From Klebsiella aerogenes (lineage in GTDB: Bacteria; Pseudomonadota; Gammaproteobacteria; Enterobacterales; Enterobacteriaceae), in NCBI GenBank assembly GCA_029027985.1, contig CP119076.1, positions 1-64,000 of the forward strand: a stretch of DNA of 64,000 bases, read 5' to 3'. Under the pieces are notes generated by a model. It ran no database searches, had not been told where the DNA came from, and saw only the letters and a program-made list of their open reading frames with translations. Position 1 is the first letter of the stretch. Every line of letters begins with the position of its first letter. Shown piece by piece: positions 24,364 through 33,679 of this stretch. The position numbers and the translations under genes were made by a program.

Positions 24364-25688
24364 CGCCCTTTCGCCAGATACTGCGCCATCTCTTCTTCCG
24401 GCACCATGCCGCCGCCGGTCGCCCACACCAGATGAGTGGCGTGGCGTAGCTGTTCGTCGCTTAACCTCTGTAGCTGGTGGTACTCCTGGCTGGCGCAGAC
24501 GCGCTGCGGCCCGGCCATTCCCGCCAGCGCGGAAGGCTCAAGACGAATGTTTTCCGCGCTGGCCAGCCAGCCCAGCATGTCGTACATCGTCTGATCGCTA
24601 AGGGTATACAGGCCGTCGAGCAGCCGTTCCATCGCCCGGCCGACGAACCCGGAAGCGCGGCCGACCGCCAGACCATCGGCGGCAGTCAGGTTATCAATCC
24701 CTAAATCCTGCACTGCAATCTGATCGTGAAGCCCGGTATAGATGCCGAGCAGCATGCATGGCGAGTGGGTGGGTTCGGCGAACAAGCAGTGAACGTGATC
24801 GCCAAAGGCCAGCTTCAAGCCGAATGCCACGCCGCCGGGGCCGCCGCCGACGCCGCACGGCAGGTAGACGAACAGCGGGTGATCGGCATCGACCACGCGT
24901 CCTGCTTTGGCGAACTGCGATTTCAGGCGCTCACCGGCCACGGCATAACCAAGGAATAGCGTGCGGGAGTTCTCGTCGTCGATGAAAAAGCAATTCGGGT
25001 CGGATTCCGCCGCCTTGCGCCCCTGTTCGACCGCGACGCCGTAATCCTCTTCATACTCAACGACCGTCACGCCGTGGCTGCGTAGTTTCGCTTTTTTCCA
25101 CGCTCGGGCATCCGCCGACATATGTACCGTGACTTTAAAGCCGATACGTGCGCTCATAATACCGATCGACATACCGAGGTTGCCGGTTGAGCCGACGGCA
25201 ATGCTGTACTGGCTGAAGAACTGTTTAAACGCTGGCGTCAGCAGCTGGCGATAATCGTCCGCGGTGGTGAGTAGCCCTGCCTCCAGCGCCAGTTTTTCCG
25301 CATGGGTCAGGACTTCATAAATTCCGCCGCGCGCTTTGATTGAGCCGGAAATTGGCAGGTGGCTATCTTTTTTCAGCAGCAGATCGCCGACAATCGTCTG
25401 GTGGAATTTTTGCTCCAGACAGCGTTTCATGGCGGGAATCGCCACTACTTCTGACTCGATAATCCCACCGCTGGCGGCCGTTTCCGGGAAAGCTTCCGCC
25501 AGATACGGCGCGAAGCGCTCAAGACGATCATGGGCGTCTTGCACATCGTCGGCGGTCAGACCGACGTAGGGCAACCCTTGCGCCAGCGTTGTCGTCGCCG
25601 GGTTAAACCAGGTGGTTTCTTTCAGGGCGATCAGGTCCTGCACAAGCGGGAAGGTCGCGGTTAAGGTGGTCATGTCAGCGTTTTTCAT
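24360..25688 (-). CDS. dsdA: D-serine dehydratase
   Basis: DsdA is a PLP enzyme that converts D-serine to pyruvate and ammonia, detoxifying it. The 442 residues match the E. coli length. The PLP lysine is Lys118 (SGSIKARGG), and a Gly-rich phosphate loop is present ([10 protein letters not shown]). It lies 17 bases downstream of dsdX on the same strand, and both are divergent from the activator dsdC. Confidence 0.97.
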   Translation of the reverse strand: MKNADMTTLTATFPLVQDLIALKETTWFNPATTTLAQGLPYVGLTADDVQDAHDRLERFAPYLAEAFPETAASGGIIESEVVAIPAMKRCLEQKFHQTIVGDLLLKKDSHLPISGSIKARGGIYEVLTHAEKLALEAGLLTTADDYRQLLTPAFKQFFSQYSIAVGSTGNLGMSIGIMSARIGFKVTVHMSADARAWKKAKLRSHGVTVVEYEEDYGVAVEQGRKAAESDPNCFFIDDENSRTLFLGYAVAGERLKSQFAKAGRVVDADHPLFVYLPCGVGGGPGGVAFGLKLAFGDHVHCLFAEPTHSPCMLLGIYTGLHDQIAVQDLGIDNLTAADGLAVGRASGFVGRAMERLLDGLYTLSDQTMYDMLGWLASAENIRLEPSALAGMAGPQRVCASQEYHQLQRLSDEQLRHATHLVWATGGGMVPEEEMAQYLAKGR

Positions 25689-25705
25689 ATCACGTCTCTT
25701 TGCGC

Positions 25706-27043
25706 TCAGATGATGAAAGAAAGCAGGAAGGTGCAGGCTAGTGCAAGTACGGAAGCGATAAATGTCGCCGTTGTATAGTACTTGAACGTTTCGTTGAGGC
25801 TTGCGCCGCAGTACTGTTTCACCAGCCAGAACAGGGAATCGGTCACGATCGTGCAGCCAATAGCGCCGGAACCAATGGCGATAGCGATGATCTCCGGGCT
25901 TACGCCTGGGTAGAGCGGCAGCATCGGCGCCACAATAGCGGTGGCGCCCATCATGGCCACGGTAGCGGAGCCGACGGCGGCGTGCAGGATCAGCGCCACC
26001 AGCCAGGCGAGCAGAATCGGATGCATATGCAGATTCGACAGGATCACCGCCAGGCTATCGGCCAGGCCGCTGGATTTCAGAATAGCGTTGAACGCGCCGC
26101 CTGCGCCAATAATCAGCAGGATGTTGGCAATTGAGCCGAAACCGTTTTCAGTATGGGTCAGCAGGGCGCTCATGCCCATTTGTCGACGAATGCCGAGGAT
26201 GTAATAGGCGACGAAGACAGCGATAAACATGGCGGTGATCGGGTTGCCGATAAACTCGAGCAGCATATACAGCGTGCCGTCTTTGCTCATATTCAGTTCG
26301 GCGACGGTTTTCACCAGCATCAACCCAATCGGCAGCAGTACGGTAAATAGCGTGGCGCCGAGCGACGGCAGCGTCGCTTCTTCGCGCACTTCAAGGTTGG
26401 AAAATTCGCTGGGTACCGGTTTAAACGGCAGACGGTTGCCCAGCAGCTTCAGGAATAGCGGACCGCCGACCAGCGATGCCATCAGACCAACCAGCAGGCC
26501 GTAGACGATAACCGTACCGATATCAGCGCCCAGCTTATTGGCAACGAACAACGCTGCCGGATGCGGCGGTACCACGCAGTGCACCGCCATCAGCGCGGTA
26601 CACAGCGGAATGGCCAGCTTCAGCAGCGAAGTATGAGTTTTTTTGGCGATCGAAAACGCCAGTGGGATCAGTAGTACCACGCCCACTTCAACAAACAGCG
26701 TAATACCGCAGATCAAGCCGACCAGCACCATAATCACGTCCGCCGACAGCCAGCGGCAGCGTTGCAGCGTCAGGCCGATGCGTTCCGCCGCGCCGGAGAC
26801 CTCCATCATCTTGCCGAGAATGGTGCCAAGACCGATGACCGCCGCGAGGAAGCCAAGCGTGCCGCCAATGCCGTTCTCAATGGCGTTGACCATATCCAGC
26901 GGACTCATGCCCATCATCGCGCCGACAAAAAAGCTCGCCAGCAGCAGCGCCAGAAACGGATGAAACTTCAGTTTGACGATCGTTAAGACGATTAACACGA
27001 TGCTGATAAGCAGCGTGCTCACAACCCAGATTTGAGATTCCAT
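25706..27043 (-). CDS. dsdX: D-serine transporter DsdX (GntP family)
   Basis: DsdX is an inner-membrane D-serine importer of the gluconate permease family. I chose ATG 27043 (MESQIWVVS, 445 residues, the E. coli length) with GAGGTGGGG just upstream; the frame is open for 20 more codons. Many hydrophobic segments and the family motifs [10 protein letters not shown] and [13 protein letters not shown] are present. Confidence 0.95.
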   Translation of the reverse strand: MESQIWVVSTLLISIVLIVLTIVKLKFHPFLALLLASFFVGAMMGMSPLDMVNAIENGIGGTLGFLAAVIGLGTILGKMMEVSGAAERIGLTLQRCRWLSADVIMVLVGLICGITLFVEVGVVLLIPLAFSIAKKTHTSLLKLAIPLCTALMAVHCVVPPHPAALFVANKLGADIGTVIVYGLLVGLMASLVGGPLFLKLLGNRLPFKPVPSEFSNLEVREEATLPSLGATLFTVLLPIGLMLVKTVAELNMSKDGTLYMLLEFIGNPITAMFIAVFVAYYILGIRRQMGMSALLTHTENGFGSIANILLIIGAGGAFNAILKSSGLADSLAVILSNLHMHPILLAWLVALILHAAVGSATVAMMGATAIVAPMLPLYPGVSPEIIAIAIGSGAIGCTIVTDSLFWLVKQYCGASLNETFKYYTTATFIASVLALACTFLLSFII

Positions 27044-27176
27044 ACCCCACCTCGCCATGAATAACGTGGGGTTATTGAACAGAAAATCGGCATGGGCTGA
27101 CAAACGATATAAATGGCCTTTCAGGTGATCCAGATTGAATCAAAAGCGTGATTTGGTTCGTAAATAGACCATGTAA

Positions 27177-27192
27177 TGTGTCTTGGGTCACT
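27177..27192. promoter_or_regulatory. CRP site in the dsdX-dsdC gap
   Basis: TGTGT-N6-TCACT matches the CRP consensus TGTGA-N6-TCACA at 8 of 10 core positions. It lies mid-gap between the divergent dsdX and dsdC starts, as expected from CRP control of E. coli dsdXA. Confidence 0.6.
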
Positions 27193-27268
27193 TATATTCA
27201 TCTTTTAGGCGCATCCGGGTGGCGATTTTTTTACACTTGGCGGAAATAAAAATGCGAGAGGAGCCATC

Positions 27269-28192
27269 ATGGAAGCGTTGAAAGTGGTGGGAAATCGGCT
27301 GCTAAACGGCTGGCAGCTATCTAAGCTGTATACTTTTGAGGTAGCGGCCCGTCATGAGTCGTTTGCCCTGGCGGCGGAAGAGTTGTCGTTGACGCCGAGC
27401 GCGGTGAGCCACCGTATCAATCAACTGGAGGAAGAGTTGGGGATTCAGCTGTTTATGCGCTCGCACCGCAAGGTGGAACTGACCCACGAGGGGCGGCGGG
27501 TGTTCTGGGCGCTGAAATCCTCGCTGGATAGCCTCAACCAGGAGATTCTGGATATTAAAAACCAGGAGCTCTCCGGTACTCTGACGGTCTATTCGCGCCC
27601 GTCGATAGCGCAGTGCTGGCTGGTACCGGCGCTAGGTGATTTTACCCGCCGTTACCCGGCGATCTCGCTCACCGTGCTGACTGGCAACGATAACGTCAAC
27701 CTGCAGCGCGCGGGTATCGATCTGGCTATCTATTTTGATGATGCGCCGTCGTCGCAGCTCAGCCACCATTTTCTGATGGATGAGGCGATTGTGCCGGTAT
27801 GTACGTCGGATTACGCACGTCGTCATCAGCTTACGCAGAATCCTGGCAATCTGCGCCACTGTACGCTGTTGCACGATCGCCAGGCATGGAGCAACGATTC
27901 CGGCACCGATGAGTGGTTCAGTTGGGCGCAGCAGTTCGCGATTGAGTTGCCGCAATCGTCGGGTATCGGCTTCGATCGTTCCGATTTAGCGGTGATTGCG
28001 GCGATGAACCACGTCGGGGTGGCGATGGGACGTAAACGGCTGGTGCAGAAGCGACTGGAGAGCGGCGAACTGATCGCCCCGTTTGGCGACATGACGCTGA
28101 AGTGTCACCAGCATTACTATGTGACGACCCTGGCGGGCCGTCAGTGGCCGAAGATTGACGCCTTTCTCGAATGGCTACGCAGCCTGACATAA
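27269..28192 (+). CDS. dsdC: D-serine-responsive activator DsdC (LysR family)
   Basis: DsdC activates dsdXA when D-serine is present. The 307-residue protein has a LysR winged helix-turn-helix (about 15-75, FALAAEELSLTPSAVSHRINQLEEELG) and a periplasmic-binding-like effector domain that ends in a conserved segment (FDRSDLAVIAAMNHVGVAMGR). It is divergent from dsdXA, the normal arrangement. Confidence 0.96.
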   Translation: MEALKVVGNRLLNGWQLSKLYTFEVAARHESFALAAEELSLTPSAVSHRINQLEEELGIQLFMRSHRKVELTHEGRRVFWALKSSLDSLNQEILDIKNQELSGTLTVYSRPSIAQCWLVPALGDFTRRYPAISLTVLTGNDNVNLQRAGIDLAIYFDDAPSSQLSHHFLMDEAIVPVCTSDYARRHQLTQNPGNLRHCTLLHDRQAWSNDSGTDEWFSWAQQFAIELPQSSGIGFDRSDLAVIAAMNHVGVAMGRKRLVQKRLESGELIAPFGDMTLKCHQHYYVTTLAGRQWPKIDAFLEWLRSLT

Positions 28193-28215
28193 AAGGCGTG
28201 ATACCTGGAGATATT

Positions 28216-28298
28216 CCCTGCTGGCGCTACCCTTAGCAGGGCTACGGTTGTGCCGTCCGGTAGCCCGGATAAGGCGTAAGCCGCAATCCGGGGAGCGA
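28216..28298. repeat. Hairpin and REP-type element after dsdC
   Basis: CCCTGCT (28216) pairs with AGCAGGG (to 28239). A REP-like unit follows (TAGCCCGGATAAGGCG with its downstream complement ATCCGGGG). It separates the convergent dsdC and emrD genes and may stabilise or terminate either message. Confidence 0.6.
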
Positions 28299-28307
28299 CA
28301 GCAGCGC

Positions 28308-29492
28308 TTATACCGGCTGCTGGCGACTGCTAAAGCGCGAGGCTAGTGGTAGCCAGCACAGCACAATCAACAGGCCCATCAGCATCATCAGCAGGCCGAG
28401 GCTGCTCTGGCCGGTTTGCGGCATCATCGCCGACAGCCAGGCCAGTACGCCGGAACCGATATTCTGTAATCCGCCCACCAGCGCCCCTGCGGTACCCGCA
28501 AGGAACGGGAACGGCTCCATTGCACCGCTGGTGGCCAGCGGGAACAGCATACCGGCGCCGAAGAAGAACAGTGCCGCGGGCACCAGTAGCGTCCAGACGG
28601 TCATCACGCCAAACAGCCCCGGCACCCACATCATAATCCCCGCCAGCAGGCAGCAGATGACCGATTGCCACATCAGCGTCGAGAAACGTTTATTGGGTCG
28701 ACCAGCAAACCACGCGCCGAAGAACGCCGCCGGGATCGGCAGAATAAACAGAATGCTCACCGCCATACTACTCAGCCCCAGCACCGCGCCCATCAACACG
28801 CCGGAACAGGCTTCGAATACCGCAATCCCGGCCAATCCGCCGACCAGCATCAGCAGATAACAGTTAAACGCGCCGGTACCGAACAGCGTTTTGTAGCTGG
28901 TCAGTAATTTGGTGCGCGGCGCGCCTTGCGGGCGGGTTTCCGGCATCCATTTCGCCATGCTAAAAGTGACGCCTGCGCACAGTACCAGCAGGAAGGCGTA
29001 GCAGGCACGCCAGTTCCACAGAGTATCGAGGATACCGCCGAGCAGCGGCGCAATCAGCGGACTGACCAGTATTCCCATATTTAACAGGCTGTTAGCGTGA
29101 CGTAACTGCGCGCCTTCATACAGATCGCGTGGCAGCGTTCGTGCCATCACGCCACCGACCCCGGTCCCCATGCCCTGCATCGCGCTGGCGAAGATCAGCA
29201 CCGGCAGGCTATGGGTGGTGATGGCAACCAGTGTCGCCAGCATAAAAATAGACATCCCTACGAGGATCACCGGACGGCGACCCACGCGATCGGAGAGCGG
29301 GCCATAAAACAGCTGTGAAACGCCGTAAGTCAGGAGGTAAGCCGCCATCACGCTTTGTACCGCGCCTTCACGGACGTTCAGCGATACCGCCATATCGGCG
29401 ATGGCCGGGATGTATATGGTCTGCGCCATCTGGCCAACGGCCACCAGCAGTACCAGCATCAACAACAAATTGAAGTTCTTATGCCGTTTCAT
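28308..29492 (-). CDS. emrD: Multidrug efflux protein EmrD (MFS, DHA1)
   Basis: EmrD is a 12-helix inner-membrane proton antiporter that exports hydrophobic compounds. I chose ATG 29492 (MKRHKNFNLLL), giving 394 residues like E. coli; the frame is open 34 codons further up. The DHA1 motif A region GPLSDRVGRRPVIL and motif C-like region NMGILVSPLIAPLLGG are clear. Confidence 0.95.
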   Translation of the reverse strand: MKRHKNFNLLLMLVLLVAVGQMAQTIYIPAIADMAVSLNVREGAVQSVMAAYLLTYGVSQLFYGPLSDRVGRRPVILVGMSIFMLATLVAITTHSLPVLIFASAMQGMGTGVGGVMARTLPRDLYEGAQLRHANSLLNMGILVSPLIAPLLGGILDTLWNWRACYAFLLVLCAGVTFSMAKWMPETRPQGAPRTKLLTSYKTLFGTGAFNCYLLMLVGGLAGIAVFEACSGVLMGAVLGLSSMAVSILFILPIPAAFFGAWFAGRPNKRFSTLMWQSVICCLLAGIMMWVPGLFGVMTVWTLLVPAALFFFGAGMLFPLATSGAMEPFPFLAGTAGALVGGLQNIGSGVLAWLSAMMPQTGQSSLGLLMMLMGLLIVLCWLPLASRFSSRQQPV

Positions 29493-29667
29493 GTCGATGA
29501 ATACTTTGTGAGCAATGAGAAATGAAGAATATGTGACTGGCACACCCCCTAAACGCTGGAGGAATCTACCACATAAAAATGACAGAACAACCACATAACA
29601 CGGATTGCTGGAGAAATTTCAGGCAGGTTTTATAAACAGGAATGGCAACTAATGTTGCCATTTTAAT

Positions 29668-30501
29668 CTACGACAGCCGCAACAGGATCGCCCCAGCGGC
29701 AATACCGCAGGCGGCGACGATGCGTAGCGCCGCCACTTGCTCTTTCAGGACGATAAAAGCAATCAGCGCGCCAAACAAAATCGAGGTCTCACGCAGCGCG
29801 GCGACCACCGCCAGCGGCGCTTGAGTCATCGCCCACAGCGCCAGGCCGTAGGAGCCCATGGTGCCGATACCGCCGAAGATGCCTTTCTTCCAGTGCTGGC
29901 GTAAATAGCGGCTGGCTTCCCGGCGCCGCGCCGCCATCGCCCAGCACAGCAGGCAGAAACCGTTCATAAAAAAGGTCCACAGCGTGTAGCCTGGCACCGA
30001 TTCGGCCAGCCGTACGCCGGTGCCGTCCACCAGCGTATAGCCGGCGATAAAACAGGCGTTGATCAGCGCCAGCACGATGCCTGTGCGGGAACTGACACGG
30101 CCATTAAACGCCATCGCCAGAATCGCCAGGCAGATGACACCAATACCCAGCCAGGCCAGCGGCGATAAGCGATCGCCGAGAAATATCACGCTGATTGCCG
30201 CTACCAATAGCGGCGCGGCGCCGCGCATCAGCGGATAGGTTTGGCTCATATCCGACACTTGATAGGTCTTCGCCACCAGCACGGTGTACACCACCTGTAA
30301 AGCGCAGGATGCCACCAGATATGGCGCGCTGGCCAGCGTCGGCTGCGGCACGAAAGGTAGCATTATCAGGGCGATCAACGAGGCCGAACCGCTGACGCTT
30401 ATCGCCGCATACATTTTGTCGCCGCTGGCTTTAACGATCGCGTTCCAGCTAGCGTGCAGCAGCGCGGCGAACAGCAAAATGCAAAATACGGTGATAGTCA
30501 T
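29668..30501 (-). CDS. EamA-family (DMT) transporter
   Basis: The 277-residue protein has about ten hydrophobic helices in two EamA repeats of the drug/metabolite transporter superfamily. It starts MTITVFCILLFAALLHASWNA, and the segment TYPLMRGAAPLLVA is a typical EamA stretch. No substrate can be assigned. No strong ribosome site is seen upstream of ATG 30501. It lies between emrD and the GNAT gene, positions where E. coli has no gene. Confidence 0.85.
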   Translation of the reverse strand: MTITVFCILLFAALLHASWNAIVKASGDKMYAAISVSGSASLIALIMLPFVPQPTLASAPYLVASCALQVVYTVLVAKTYQVSDMSQTYPLMRGAAPLLVAAISVIFLGDRLSPLAWLGIGVICLAILAMAFNGRVSSRTGIVLALINACFIAGYTLVDGTGVRLAESVPGYTLWTFFMNGFCLLCWAMAARRREASRYLRQHWKKGIFGGIGTMGSYGLALWAMTQAPLAVVAALRETSILFGALIAFIVLKEQVAALRIVAACGIAAGAILLRLS

Positions 30502-30568
30502 TGCTGGCGGATTCTGGGGTTAAGGTCATCGGACTGTAACATGCGCCCGTGCGGCCAGCCAGCGGTGG

Positions 30569-31015
30569 CTAAAGCGAGCAGAACAAACGATGTGTCACCC
30601 GCGGTTCATCGTATACCGGGCGGAAACCAAGCCGTTCATAAAAGGGCCAGGCCTGCGCCGGAGCGTGGGTGTTGAGAAAATCGAACCAGGCGCCGGAATG
30701 AGTGATAACCGAAACCAGCAACTGCTGGCCGATCCCCATGCGGCGGTGGCTATCGCTAATATAGAGATGACGAATGCGCCCGGCCCGCGGCTGCTGACTG
30801 AAGGGATCGATATTCAGTCCGCAGACCCCAACCAACTGGCCGTTGACGAACGCGCCCAGCAACTTTTCACCCGGCGCGTTAAAGCGGTTTTTGCCGCTCT
30901 GCCAGTTTTCCGCCAGGCGGCGCAGCATGTTGAAGTGCTGCTCAAGACTTTCGGTGCGCAGAGCGACGAATCCCGGGTCATCCGGCGTCGTTGCGGCAAT
31001 TAACAGCGGTGGCAT
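30569..31015 (-). CDS. GNAT-family N-acetyltransferase
   Basis: The 148-residue product has the GNAT acetyl-CoA motif A (SDSHRRMGIGQQLL) and a C-terminal FYERLGFRPV motif typical of the fold. The substrate is unknown. I chose ATG 31015 (MPPLLIAATT) because GGAGG lies 5 bases upstream, over the TTG/ATG at 31030/31027. Confidence 0.85.
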   Translation of the reverse strand: MPPLLIAATTPDDPGFVALRTESLEQHFNMLRRLAENWQSGKNRFNAPGEKLLGAFVNGQLVGVCGLNIDPFSQQPRAGRIRHLYISDSHRRMGIGQQLLVSVITHSGAWFDFLNTHAPAQAWPFYERLGFRPVYDEPRVTHRLFCSL

Positions 31016-31060
31016 GGTTTCCTCCATCAAGTCATCCCAGAACGCCCGGCGGGCGCCTGT

Positions 31061-31084
31061 AGAGGGGCGGTTTCCCGCCCCTCT
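31061..31084 (-). terminator. Hairpin downstream of tisB
   Basis: AGAGGGGCGG and CCGCCCCTCT form a perfect 10-bp stem over a 4-base loop, 22 bases after the tisB stop. It has no T run. It is a likely 3' structure of the tisAB message; a second small GC hairpin follows near 31043-31054. Confidence 0.65.
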
Positions 31085-31105
31085 CAGGTGCGACTTGAAC
31101 CTGAA

Positions 31106-31195
31106 TCAGCGGAACTGTTTCAGGACTGCATCAAGTAGTTGCAACACAGCAACCATGAGTTTCAGGATTAAAATAATAATATCCATTCCGCCCAT
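31106..31195 (-). CDS. tisB: SOS-induced membrane toxin TisB
   Basis: This is a 29-residue hydrophobic peptide, too short for ordinary gene calling. The core IIILILKLMVAVLQLLDAVL (residues 6-25) closely matches E. coli TisB, and the peptide starts MGGMD and ends KQFR. TisB inserts into the inner membrane, dissipates proton-motive force and promotes persistence. AGGAG lies about 8 bases upstream of the ATG at 31195. The locus sits between emrD and ivbL as in E. coli, and its promoter region carries a LexA box and an IstR pairing site. Confidence 0.92.
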   Translation of the reverse strand: MGGMDIIILILKLMVAVLQLLDAVLKQFR

Positions 31196-31331
31196 ACGCG
31201 CGTCTCCTGTGGTTAAGGAGCACAATAAGCTGACGTACCTATCCGCTGCCTGTTGCCAGCTTATCCCCGTTATCACAGGGGTTACGCAGCGATAGCCAGC
31301 GCGTTGCCGCGCAGGCTGTAAACTGCGTATT

Positions 31332-31352
31332 GTTGACGTAACACAGTGTGCT
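31332..31352 (-). promoter_or_regulatory. IstR-1 pairing site in the tisAB leader
   Basis: The plus strand here repeats the 5' end of istR (GTTGACGTAA-ACAGTGTGCT) with one base different over 21 positions. The minus-strand tisAB leader is therefore complementary to IstR-1, with the single change giving a G-U pair. In E. coli this region is the ribosome standby site that IstR-1 blocks. Confidence 0.88.
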
Positions 31353-31466
31353 CTCTCGGGGTTAAGGCGCTGACGGCACCACCCGTTTCAGCCAGGACTT
31401 CGTTGCGCCGGTCAAGCATGCGGCCCCCGAATGGCACAGAGTGAACACACTCAGTATAGATAGATA

Positions 31467-31482
31467 CTGTATAAATGAACAG
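31467..31482. promoter_or_regulatory. LexA (SOS) box controlling tisAB
   Basis: CTGTATAAATGAACAG fits the LexA consensus CTGT-N8-ACAG. On the minus strand it overlaps a possible promoter, TTGTCC then TATACA with 17-base spacing. It would repress tisAB, and probably the longer istR-2 transcript, until DNA damage. Confidence 0.88.
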
Positions 31483-31545
31483 TATTTTATGGACAAATTC
31501 ATTCTACCGTTCCATACTCTATTTCAGAGAAAAAACGGCCTTAAA

Positions 31546-31574
31546 TTGCGCGTTCTGCTGCGATCGCGTATACT
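31546..31574 (+). promoter_or_regulatory. istR-1 promoter
   Basis: The -35 TTGCGC (31546-31551) and -10 TATACT (31569-31574) are 17 bases apart. Start at G31581 is implied. No LexA box overlaps it, fitting the constitutive IstR-1 of E. coli. Confidence 0.8.
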
Positions 31575-31580
31575 TTTGTC

Positions 31581-31656
31581 GTTGACGTAATACAGTGTGC
31601 TTGCGGTTACCACCCGTGAAAATGCTGTTCAAAACCTCGCTACGGCGGGGTTTTTT
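31581..31656 (+). ncRNA. istR: IstR-1 antisense small RNA
   Basis: The RNA of about 75 bases starts GTTGACGTAATACAGTGTGC, nearly identical to the E. coli IstR-1 5' end. It ends in a terminator: CCTCGC pairs with GCGGGG (31635-31650) and is followed by TTTTTT. Its first 21 bases pair with the tisAB leader and would block TisB synthesis when there is no SOS signal. Confidence 0.88.
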
Positions 31657-31681
31657 GTTTTCTGCCGCCCGTGCTGCGAAT

Positions 31682-31755
31682 TGTGATCTTGAGCGCAATT
31701 TTCGCTGGTTGAAAATAATTCCATTGTGTAATGCGAAAACCTGTGTTTGTATAAA
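31682..31755 (+). promoter_or_regulatory. Promoter region of ivbL-ilvBN with CRP-like site
   Basis: TGTGA-N6-GCGCA (31682-31697) matches the CRP consensus on its left half fully and its right half partly. A TATAAA -10 lies at 31750-31755 with no strong -35, as expected of a CRP-dependent promoter. E. coli ilvBN is CRP-activated. Confidence 0.5.
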
Positions 31756-31787
31756 TTCAGTTAATTTTTCGACACAACAGGTCCCTA

Positions 31788-31883
31788 ATGAACGCTGCCA
31801 TGATGACTTCGACCCTACTAAAAACCGCGCCTGCCGCGGTGGTCGTCGTGTCTGTGGTGGTCGTCGTCGGCAATGCGCCGTAG
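31788..31883 (+). CDS. ivbL: ilvBN operon leader peptide IvbL
   Basis: The 31-residue leader peptide carries nine valines in a ten-residue run (AVVVVSVVVVVG) and two leucines, and ends VGNAP. Ribosome stalling at Val or Leu codons when these amino acids are scarce prevents the downstream terminator from forming. The ATG at 31788 has AGG at 31779-31781; internal ATGs at 31800 and 31803 are alternatives. Confidence 0.93.
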   Translation: MNAAMMTSTLLKTAPAAVVVVSVVVVVGNAP

Positions 31884-31906
31884 GGTCCGGAACAACACGA
31901 ATTCCA

Positions 31907-31939
31907 AACCCCGCCGGCGCAAACCGAGCGGGGTTTTTT
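31907..31939 (+). terminator. Attenuator of ilvBN
   Basis: AACCCCGC (31907-31914) pairs with GCGGGGTT (31928-31935), extended inside by CGG/CCG, and runs into TTTTTT. It lies 23 bases after ivbL and 49 before ilvB, the position expected of an attenuation terminator. Confidence 0.92.
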
Positions 31940-31987
31940 GTTGTAGAGCCCCCCGGTAAAGTCGGCCCAGAATAAAAGGACTGGAGC

Positions 31988-33676
31988 ATGGCAAGTTCGG
32001 GCACAACATCAAACACAATGCGCTTCACCGGCGCGCAGCTGGTTGTTCATTTACTGGAACGCCAGGGTATTACTACGGTCAGCGGCATTCCGGGCGGCTC
32101 CATCCTGCCTATCTACGATGCCTTAAGCCAAAGCACGCAGATCCGCCATATCCTGGCGCGTCACGAGCAGGGAGCAGGATTTATCGCTCAGGGTATGGCG
32201 CGTACTGAAGGCAAACCTGCGGTCTGTATGGCCTGTAGCGGCCCGGGCGCCACCAACCTGATTACCGCCATCGCCGATGCGCGCCTCGACTCCATTCCGC
32301 TGGTCTGCATCACCGGGCAGGTTCCGGCATCAATGATCGGCACCGACGCCTTCCAGGAAGTCGACACCTACGGTATCTCTATCCCCATCACCAAGCATAA
32401 CTACCTGGTTCGCGATATCGCCGAGCTGCCGCAGGTGATTAGCGACGCTTTCCGTATCGCCCAGTCCGGACGTCCGGGGCCGGTGTGGATAGATATTCCT
32501 AAGGATGTGCAGTCGGCGACCATTGAACTGGAAACCCTGCCGGAGCCCGGCGAGCGCGCTGCGGCGCCGGAATTTTCCTCTGAACGCGTCCGCGAAGCGG
32601 CGGCGATGATCAACGCCGCGCAGCGTCCGGTGTTGTATCTGGGCGGCGGGGTGATTAATGCTCCGCAGGAGATTCGCGCTCTGACGGAAAAAGCCAACCT
32701 GCCGACCACCATGACCTTAATGGCGCTGGGTATGCTGCCGAAGGCGCACCCGTTGTCGCTGGGCATGCTGGGGATGCACGGCGCGCGCAGCACCAACTTT
32801 ATTCTGCAAGAAGCGGATTTATTGATTGTTTTAGGCGCGCGTTTTGATGACCGGGCGATTGGCAAAACCGAGCAGTTCTGCCCGAACGCGAAGATTATCC
32901 ACGTCGATATCGACCGTTCCGAACTGGGCAAAATCAAGCAACCGCACGTGGCGATTCAGGGCGATGTGGCGGAAGTCTTAGCCCAGCTGATTCCGCAGAT
33001 TGAGGCACAGCCGCGCGACGCGTGGCGCCAGTTGGTGGCCGATTTACAGCGCGAATTCCCGTGTGCCATCCCGCAGGAAAGCGATCCGCTCTCCCACTAT
33101 GGCCTGATTAACGCCGTTGCCGCCTGTGTTGACGATGAAGCGATTATCACCACCGACGTCGGCCAGCATCAGATGTGGACGGCGCAGGCTTATCCGCTCA
33201 ACCGCCCGCGCCAGTGGCTGACTTCCGGCGGCCTCGGCACCATGGGTTTCGGCCTGCCAGCGGCGATCGGCGCGGCGTTGGCTAACCCGCAGCGCAAGGT
33301 CATCTGCTTCTCCGGCGACGGCAGTCTGATGATGAATATCCAGGAAATGGCCACTGCCGCTGAAAATCAGCTGGATGTGAAAATCATCCTGATGAATAAC
33401 GAAGCGCTGGGATTGGTGCATCAGCAGCAAAGCCTGTTCTATCAGCAGGGCGTCTTTGCCGCGACTTACCCGGGGATGATTAACTTTATGCAAATTGCCG
33501 CCGGTTTCGGCCTGCAAACCTGTGATTTAAATCACGAAGCCGATCCGCAGGCGGCGCTTCAGGCGATCATCGACCGTCCGGGGCCGGCGCTGATCCACGT
33601 GCGCATCGATGCGCAGCAGAAAGTGTATCCGATGGTACCGCCGGGTGCGGCCAATACTGAGATGGTGGGGGAATAA
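31988..33676 (+). CDS. ilvB: Acetolactate synthase I, large subunit
   Basis: IlvB is the catalytic subunit of AHAS I, a ThDP- and FAD-dependent enzyme that makes acetolactate for valine and leucine and acetohydroxybutyrate for isoleucine. The 562 residues match the E. coli length. The catalytic glutamate lies in RHEQGAGF, and the ThDP-Mg motif runs from GDGSLMMN to MNN. It is followed 3 bases later by ilvN and controlled by ivbL attenuation. Confidence 0.97.
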   Translation: MASSGTTSNTMRFTGAQLVVHLLERQGITTVSGIPGGSILPIYDALSQSTQIRHILARHEQGAGFIAQGMARTEGKPAVCMACSGPGATNLITAIADARLDSIPLVCITGQVPASMIGTDAFQEVDTYGISIPITKHNYLVRDIAELPQVISDAFRIAQSGRPGPVWIDIPKDVQSATIELETLPEPGERAAAPEFSSERVREAAAMINAAQRPVLYLGGGVINAPQEIRALTEKANLPTTMTLMALGMLPKAHPLSLGMLGMHGARSTNFILQEADLLIVLGARFDDRAIGKTEQFCPNAKIIHVDIDRSELGKIKQPHVAIQGDVAEVLAQLIPQIEAQPRDAWRQLVADLQREFPCAIPQESDPLSHYGLINAVAACVDDEAIITTDVGQHQMWTAQAYPLNRPRQWLTSGGLGTMGFGLPAAIGAALANPQRKVICFSGDGSLMMNIQEMATAAENQLDVKIILMNNEALGLVHQQQSLFYQQGVFAATYPGMINFMQIAAGFGLQTCDLNHEADPQAALQAIIDRPGPALIHVRIDAQQKVYPMVPPGAANTEMVGE

Positions 33677-33679
33677 GCC

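Noticed and set aside
31595-31975. 126-codon plus-strand frame over istR and ivbL
   Set aside because: The reading frame differs from ivbL, and it crosses two terminators.
31519-32028. 169-codon minus-strand frame across istR, ivbL and the ilvB start
   Set aside because: It overlaps clear RNA signals and the known leader gene on the other strand; its product has no recognisable domain.
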